64,000 nucleotides of DNA, taken from JAJDZL01 sp965220665. GTDB lineage: Bacteria > Pseudomonadota > Gammaproteobacteria > Arenicellales > JAJDZL01. Location of the stretch: positions 434,001 through 498,000 of the forward strand of contig CBDCQQ010000004.1 in NCBI GenBank assembly GCA_965220665.1, read 5' to 3'. The translations under genes and the position numbers were made by a program. Numbering within the stretch: position 1 is the stretch's first letter; every line of letters begins with the position of its first letter. Below are positions 59,804 through 64,000 of the stretch, piece by piece. Under the pieces are notes generated by a model. The model was given only the letters and a program-made list of their open reading frames with translations. It had not been told where the DNA came from and did no database searches.

Positions 59804-60274
59804 TCAGGTAGATCCGTTAGCTAAGCCGTTCGTACGCCTTGGAACTTTGACTTTAGCCTGACCAATCAGTACAACTTCCCCATCAACGGTACAGGTTGTA
59901 TCCAATATTGCATATGGTCGTTCACTGTCTAGTTCTGCAATTACAACATTTGCGGTGACGGTATCACCAACCTTAACTGGAATCGTAAACTTAAGACTTT
60001 GGTCCATGTATATACATCCAGGGCCTGGAAGACGAGTACCAATCAATGTCGATATCAAACTCGCGGTCAGCATCCCGTGAACAATTGGTTCGCCGAATGC
60101 TGTTTGACTGGCAAACTCGCGATTCTGATGCAAAGGATTCGTATCGCCGGACACTCCGGTAAACATCAATACATCGGCATCGGTTAATGTTTTACCGTAG
60201 GCTGCAGTCATTCCGACTTTCAAATCCTCGAAGTAGTACCCATGCAGTTCAACCTCTTTGCGTGATTCACTCAT
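59804..60274 (-). CDS. MaoC-family (R)-specific enoyl-CoA hydratase (PhaJ-like)
   Basis: The 156-residue hotdog protein starts YYFEDLKVGMTAAYGKTLTD and has the MaoC catalytic motif FTGVSGDTNPLHQNREFA (Asp and His), GEPIVHGMLTASLISTLIG and LKFTIPVKVGDTVTANV. This is the (R)-hydratase 2 type. With phaC directly downstream it probably channels enoyl-CoA to (R)-3-hydroxyacyl-CoA for PHA synthesis. ATG 60274 is chosen because GAGGA lies 6 nt upstream. Confidence 0.9.
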   Translation of the reverse strand: MSESRKEVELHGYYFEDLKVGMTAAYGKTLTDADVLMFTGVSGDTNPLHQNREFASQTAFGEPIVHGMLTASLISTLIGTRLPGPGCIYMDQSLKFTIPVKVGDTVTANVVIAELDSERPYAILDTTCTVDGEVVLIGQAKVKVPRRTNGLANGST

Positions 60275-60385
60275 TTGATTCCTCATAAGTATTTATAAAT
60301 AAATTGTTTTATCCTGTTAAAGTGAGTAAATATTCCAATTGAATATAATTCAATTCCATTCAAATTCCAGCGCCTCAATCCACCC

Positions 60386-62041
60386 ATGCACAGCAAGAAT
60401 CCATACGAATCTGGTTTAGACAAAAACCCGGCAAACTACGTGCCGTTGTCCCCACTAGGTTATCTGGAAAGAAGTGCACGCATATTTCCCGACCGCACCT
60501 CGCTGATTCACGGTGATCAACACTATAGGTGGAAGGAAACTTACAGTCGCTGTCAGCAGCTAGCATCCGCATTAAGTGAGTTAGGCGTAAAACGCAACGA
60601 TACAGTCTCCATTATTGCACCAAATATTCCACCGATGTATGAAGCCCACTTCGGTGTGCCAATGACGGGTGCGGTGCTGAATACAATCAATGTACGTCTG
60701 GACGCAGACACGATCGCATTTATCCTTGAACATGCAGAATCAAAAGTACTGATTGCAGACAGTGAATTTTCAGATGTTGTTGGTGCCGCACTAAGCAAAC
60801 TCAATCGAGATATAACTGTTATCGACATTCTTGATGATGCAGTGCAACATGGCTCAAAAGTGGGTAGTATGGACTATGAGACCTTCATAAGTCAAGCCAA
60901 ATCTGATTTTTTTCCTATTCAGCATCCCGAATCAGAGTGGGATGCAATCTCGCTCAACTACACCTCCGGAACAACGGGCAACCCTAAGGGTGTTGTATAT
61001 CACTACCGAGGCGCATATCTGAACTCACTAAGCAATGCACTCAATTGGAAAATGCGACCGCACCCAATCTATCTTTGGACACTGCCAATGTTTCATTGCA
61101 ATGGCTGGTGCTTTCCCTGGACGATCGCATTACTTGGCGGCACCAATGTCTGTCTGCGTCGAGTTGCAGCGAATGCAATCTTTGATGCAATAGCTGAAAA
61201 CAAGGTCACTCACTTTTGCGGTGCACCAGTTGTACTAAACATGGTCGTAAACGCCAGTGAAAACGAGCGCAGGTCATTCGATCATCCTGTTGAAGTCATG
61301 ACCGCAGCCGCCCCGCCACCTGCGGTTGTTCTCGAAAAGATGGAGCAAATTGGATTTTCCATGACGCATGTATATGGTCTAACTGAGACCTATGGACCTG
61401 CGGTTATTTGCGAGTGGCACCAGGAGTGGGATGAGTACGACAGTGTAAAACGGGCTAAATTCAAATCTCGTCAAGGTGTACCTTATGTAGCGCTAGCCGG
61501 TCTTGACATCATGGACCCAAAAACGATGTCATCTGTAAATCCAGATGGTGCTACTATGGGAGAAACCATGTTTCGCGGCAATATCGTAATGAAAGGTTAT
61601 CTGAAAAACCCGAATGCGACGAAAGAAGCATTTGAAGGCGGCTGGTTTCATTCCGGCGATCTTGGTGTGATGCATGCGGATCATTACATTCAACTTAAGG
61701 ACCGATCAAAGGACATCATCATATCTGGTGGTGAAAACATTTCATCAATTGAGATCGAAGACACACTGTTTCGACATCCGGCGGTAATGGAAGCAGCAGT
61801 AGTGGCGCAGGCGGACGAGAAATGGGGTGAAGTTCCGTGCGCGTTTGTAAGCTTGAAACCACAGCACTCGCCGCAGCCAAGTGAAGATGACTTAATTCAG
61901 TATTGCAAAGACAATATGGCTCGCTATAAGGCACCAAAAAAGATCGTATTCGGTCAACTTCCGAAAACCTCGACCGGTAAGGTGCAAAAATTTCGCTTGC
62001 GCGAACGTGCAGAACAGCTCACTAAGAACAATGCGTCATGA
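60386..62041 (+). CDS. Acyl-CoA synthetase (AMP-forming)
   Basis: The 551-residue ANL-family ligase has the P-loop-like SLNYTSGTTGNPKGVVYHYRG, FHCNGWCFPWT, the A5 motif HVYGLTETYGP, the A8 hinge GWFHSGDLGVMHAD with LKDRSKDIIISGGENIS, and the A10 Lys in PKTSTGKVQK. The overall pattern matches the medium/long-chain or DmdB-like acyl-CoA synthetase group. Its last four bases overlap the isomerase gene by ATGA, so both are translated together. Confidence 0.92.
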   Translation: MHSKNPYESGLDKNPANYVPLSPLGYLERSARIFPDRTSLIHGDQHYRWKETYSRCQQLASALSELGVKRNDTVSIIAPNIPPMYEAHFGVPMTGAVLNTINVRLDADTIAFILEHAESKVLIADSEFSDVVGAALSKLNRDITVIDILDDAVQHGSKVGSMDYETFISQAKSDFFPIQHPESEWDAISLNYTSGTTGNPKGVVYHYRGAYLNSLSNALNWKMRPHPIYLWTLPMFHCNGWCFPWTIALLGGTNVCLRRVAANAIFDAIAENKVTHFCGAPVVLNMVVNASENERRSFDHPVEVMTAAAPPPAVVLEKMEQIGFSMTHVYGLTETYGPAVICEWHQEWDEYDSVKRAKFKSRQGVPYVALAGLDIMDPKTMSSVNPDGATMGETMFRGNIVMKGYLKNPNATKEAFEGGWFHSGDLGVMHADHYIQLKDRSKDIIISGGENISSIEIEDTLFRHPAVMEAAVVAQADEKWGEVPCAFVSLKPQHSPQPSEDDLIQYCKDNMARYKAPKKIVFGQLPKTSTGKVQKFRLRERAEQLTKNNAS

Positions 62042-62649
62042 CAAAGTTGGACTACTATTACGACTTCGTCTCGCCGTTTTCCTACCTGCTACACGAACAG
62101 CTTCATCGGCTGCCAAAAACGGTTGAGTTGAACTACATTCCAATTCTGTTCGCCGGACTGCTCAAGCACTGGGGAAATTTGGGACCTGTTGAAATCGATC
62201 AAAAGAAAATTTTCACTTATCGTCACACCACCTGGCTGGCGAACAAACTCGAACTGCCCTTCAGGATACCGGATACACACCCTTTCAATCCTTTACCCTA
62301 TCTGCGTCTCTCAATCGTGAAAGACAACGACCCCGAACTGGTCACATCAATCTTTCGAGCGATTTGGACCAGCGAGGATAATCCGGCAACCGATACTGGG
62401 CGACAGGCAATTTGGCGTTCAATTGGAATTCCTGATGCTGATGGTCTGATCAATGATGCCGAGGTCAAGTCAGCATTAATCTCCAACACTCAAATGGCTA
62501 CCGAACAAGGTGTTTTTGGTGTACCGTCCATTACCACCAACGGAGAGATGTTCTGGGGACTGGATTCCTTTGAGATTTTGCTGGATTACCTAGAAAATCC
62601 AGAATTATTCAACAGCGCCTCAATGGCCCGCCTGAAGCAAATCAATTGA
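62038..62649 (+). CDS. DsbA-fold 2-hydroxychromene-2-carboxylate isomerase / kappa-GST-like protein
   Basis: The 203-residue thioredoxin-fold protein begins LDYYYDFVSPFSYLLHEQL and has the HCCA-isomerase features YIPILFAGLLKHWG, NPLPYLRLS, SIFRAIWTSEDNP and GVFGVPSITTNGEMFWGLD. In place of the DsbA CxxC it has SPFS, as in HCCA isomerases and kappa GSTs, so it acts on glutathione-linked or cis-trans isomerisation chemistry. It is coupled to the acyl-CoA synthetase by ATGA, suggesting a shared degradative pathway for a ring-derived acid. Confidence 0.88.
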   Translation: MTKLDYYYDFVSPFSYLLHEQLHRLPKTVELNYIPILFAGLLKHWGNLGPVEIDQKKIFTYRHTTWLANKLELPFRIPDTHPFNPLPYLRLSIVKDNDPELVTSIFRAIWTSEDNPATDTGRQAIWRSIGIPDADGLINDAEVKSALISNTQMATEQGVFGVPSITTNGEMFWGLDSFEILLDYLENPELFNSASMARLKQIN

Positions 62650-62879
62650 CATGCCTCTACATATGATTAAGTATAGGGTCAAATTGAAACTTGGCCTATT
62701 GCTGTCTGAATCTGCCTAATTGGCAACTGATTTTTCCAATATCGGCGATTGATTCGGAAAATGTACTCCTCAATGACTCTTGCGGATAACTGTTCAGATT
62801 GGTCAACATTACCAAAAAATTTATTTGAGCTGACAACAATCCAACGGTCCCGAACCAAATTATTGCTGTGACCAACGAA

Positions 62880-64000
62880 TTAACTTGACTCCAGCGCCTC
62901 CGTTCCAAATGTTTCGACTACATCCAATGTTTCCTTCACGTCATTCCACGTAGTTGAGTGGTTAATGATGCAGATTCTTAGAGTGAATGCTCCGTTTACC
63001 ATCGTTGACGACATAAATGCATCATCCTCCCAGAAAACCCGAACCAGAATTTTTCGATTGATTTGTTCAATTGCAGTTTCACTTAAATTTGAACTCTTCG
63101 GATTGAACCGAAAGCACACAATACTCAATACTACTGGGCTGAGGAGTTGCAGGCTGGAACTTTTTTGAATGTAATGCTGCGCTTTATCTGCCAGCACGAG
63201 ACATTGCTCAACCGAATCTCTGAAGGCTTTCATCCCGAAAGATTGAACAGACATCCAAACCTTAAACGCTCGAAACGTTCGACTCAACTGTATGCCGCGA
63301 TTGGCTATATTTGGGTGATCTTTACCCCAAACTGTATCCTGGAGTACATCAGAGCGCATGCCGTAGACATTTTCCAATTTCTGTAAATCTTTGACCATAA
63401 GGCATCCAACTTCATACGGTTGGTACAGCCATTTGTGAGCATCCAGCGTGATTGAATCAGCGCGTTCAATTCCTTTCAAGAGCGTTTTGCCTCGCTGTGT
63501 AATACAAGCAAAACCTCCGTACGCGGCATCAACATGAAACCATATATTTTGTGACTCGCAAAAGTCGGCAATCCAATCTAGCGAATCGATTGCACCTGTC
63601 GATGTTGTGCCTGCATTAGCAACAATTAGCACTGGCTGAAGTCCTTTATTAACATCTTCAACGACCGTCTCTGCCAACTGGTTGACATCGATCGAAAAAC
63701 TATCGTCGCTAGGAATTTTCTTTATGTTGTCTGATGGGATTCCAATCACGCGAGCCGCGCGAATTATTGATTGATGAGTCTGATCACTCATATACACAGT
63801 TGCCCGCGTCGGATTATCGGCAGCTTCTCTTGCAACAACGAATGCTTCGACGCTTGCTACAGAACTTCCGCTGGTCAGCAGGCCACCTGCCGTGTCCGGA
63901 TAGCCAAGCCACTGCCTGATCCATTCAATTACAGTCAGTTCTATTTGACTAGGGCCGCTCGCCACTAGCCACGTACAAACATTCGAATTCATCCCTGAAA
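62880..64000 (-). CDS. PLP-dependent (aromatic amino acid type) decarboxylase, N-terminus outside window
   Basis: At least 373 residues of a group II PLP decarboxylase lie in the window. Visible motifs are GGLLTSGSSVASVEAFVVAR, FHVDAAYGGFACITQRG with the PLP-pairing Asp, and LDAHKWLYQPYEVGCLMV with the Schiff-base Lys. The frame is open past the ATG at 63992 to the window edge and homology (NVCTWLVASGPSQIELTVI) starts at about family residue 100, so the true start is beyond 64000. Substrates in this family are aromatic amino acids, glutamate or 2,4-diaminobutyrate. The stop is at 62880. Confidence 0.9.
   Translation of the reverse strand, partial: SGMNSNVCTWLVASGPSQIELTVIEWIRQWLGYPDTAGGLLTSGSSVASVEAFVVAREAADNPTRATVYMSDQTHQSIIRAARVIGIPSDNIKKIPSDDSFSIDVNQLAETVVEDVNKGLQPVLIVANAGTTSTGAIDSLDWIADFCESQNIWFHVDAAYGGFACITQRGKTLLKGIERADSITLDAHKWLYQPYEVGCLMVKDLQKLENVYGMRSDVLQDTVWGKDHPNIANRGIQLSRTFRAFKVWMSVQSFGMKAFRDSVEQCLVLADKAQHYIQKSSSLQLLSPVVLSIVCFRFNPKSSNLSETAIEQINRKILVRVFWEDDAFMSSTMVNGAFTLRICIINHSTTWNDVKETLDVVETFGTEALESS

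Noticed and set aside
1..64000. CRISPR arrays, rRNA and tRNA genes
   Set aside because: No regularly spaced short repeats, no rRNA-like stretch and no cloverleaf-forming tRNA sequence were noticed in the intergenic regions.

Overview
The window reads as chromosome of a Gram-negative proteobacterium, most likely a gammaproteobacterium of moderate to low GC. The support is family content: class I PHA synthase (phaC), IspH, an AlgH (UPF0301) gene, a TctABC tripartite carboxylate transporter, ZnuCB, polyamine-catabolism genes, a PhyH dioxygenase and a TauE/SafE permease. A marine or host-associated lifestyle is possible but unproven, and I cannot name a genus. No rRNA, tRNA or CRISPR array was seen.

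Layout. 1-8 kb: a short Fur-like DNA-binding protein, a FAD-linked lactate/glycolate-type dehydrogenase, a puuA-puuB-like pair for gamma-glutamylation and oxidation of amines, a peroxiredoxin, and a coupled M20 amidohydrolase / PfkB kinase pair. 7.7-11.5 kb is a decayed stretch: an agmatinase fragment, a Sel1-repeat gene with an in-frame TAG, an intact Fic gene lying between two copies of a ~370-bp repeat, and remnants of an amino-acid ABC transporter. 11.5-18.2 kb: tctC-tctB-tctA and an old-yellow-enzyme / ferredoxin-reductase fusion / SDR unit, together looking like uptake and reductive-oxidative processing of an organic acid. 18.5-32.5 kb: mixed metabolic genes, a HigBA module with a frameshifted toxin, an SbcCD-like pair, a ThDP enzyme, ispH and znuCB.

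32.9-46.8 kb is a defence island: a KAP NTPase, a DUF3883 nuclease-like protein, a C5 cytosine methyltransferase with a Vsr endonuclease, and, divergently transcribed, a four-gene operon of GHKL (MORC/MutL-like) ATPase, Z1 helicase-like protein, PD-(D/E)XK protein and AIPR protein. A 1,959-bp GC-rich insertion sequence sits between the methyltransferase arm and the ATPase arm. An apparently identical copy lies about 11 kb downstream and separates the first three codons of a membrane glycosyltransferase gene from the rest.

46.8-64 kb: a full-length algH carrying three in-frame stop codons, a Tat-exported amine oxidase, a TSUP permease, a small secreted Gly/Ser-rich protein, glycosyltransferases, a DUF547 protein, a thermonuclease-like protein, and an acyl-CoA/PHA cluster (thioesterase, enoyl-CoA hydratase, PhaC, MaoC hydratase, acyl-CoA synthetase, HCCA-isomerase-like protein), ending in a PLP decarboxylase cut by the window edge.

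The overall picture is a metabolically versatile genome with unusually many recently broken genes (about ten in 64 kb) and active IS transposition. The main objects of interest are the split methyltransferase/MORC-ATPase defence system, the repeat-flanked Fic cassette and the triple-nonsense algH.
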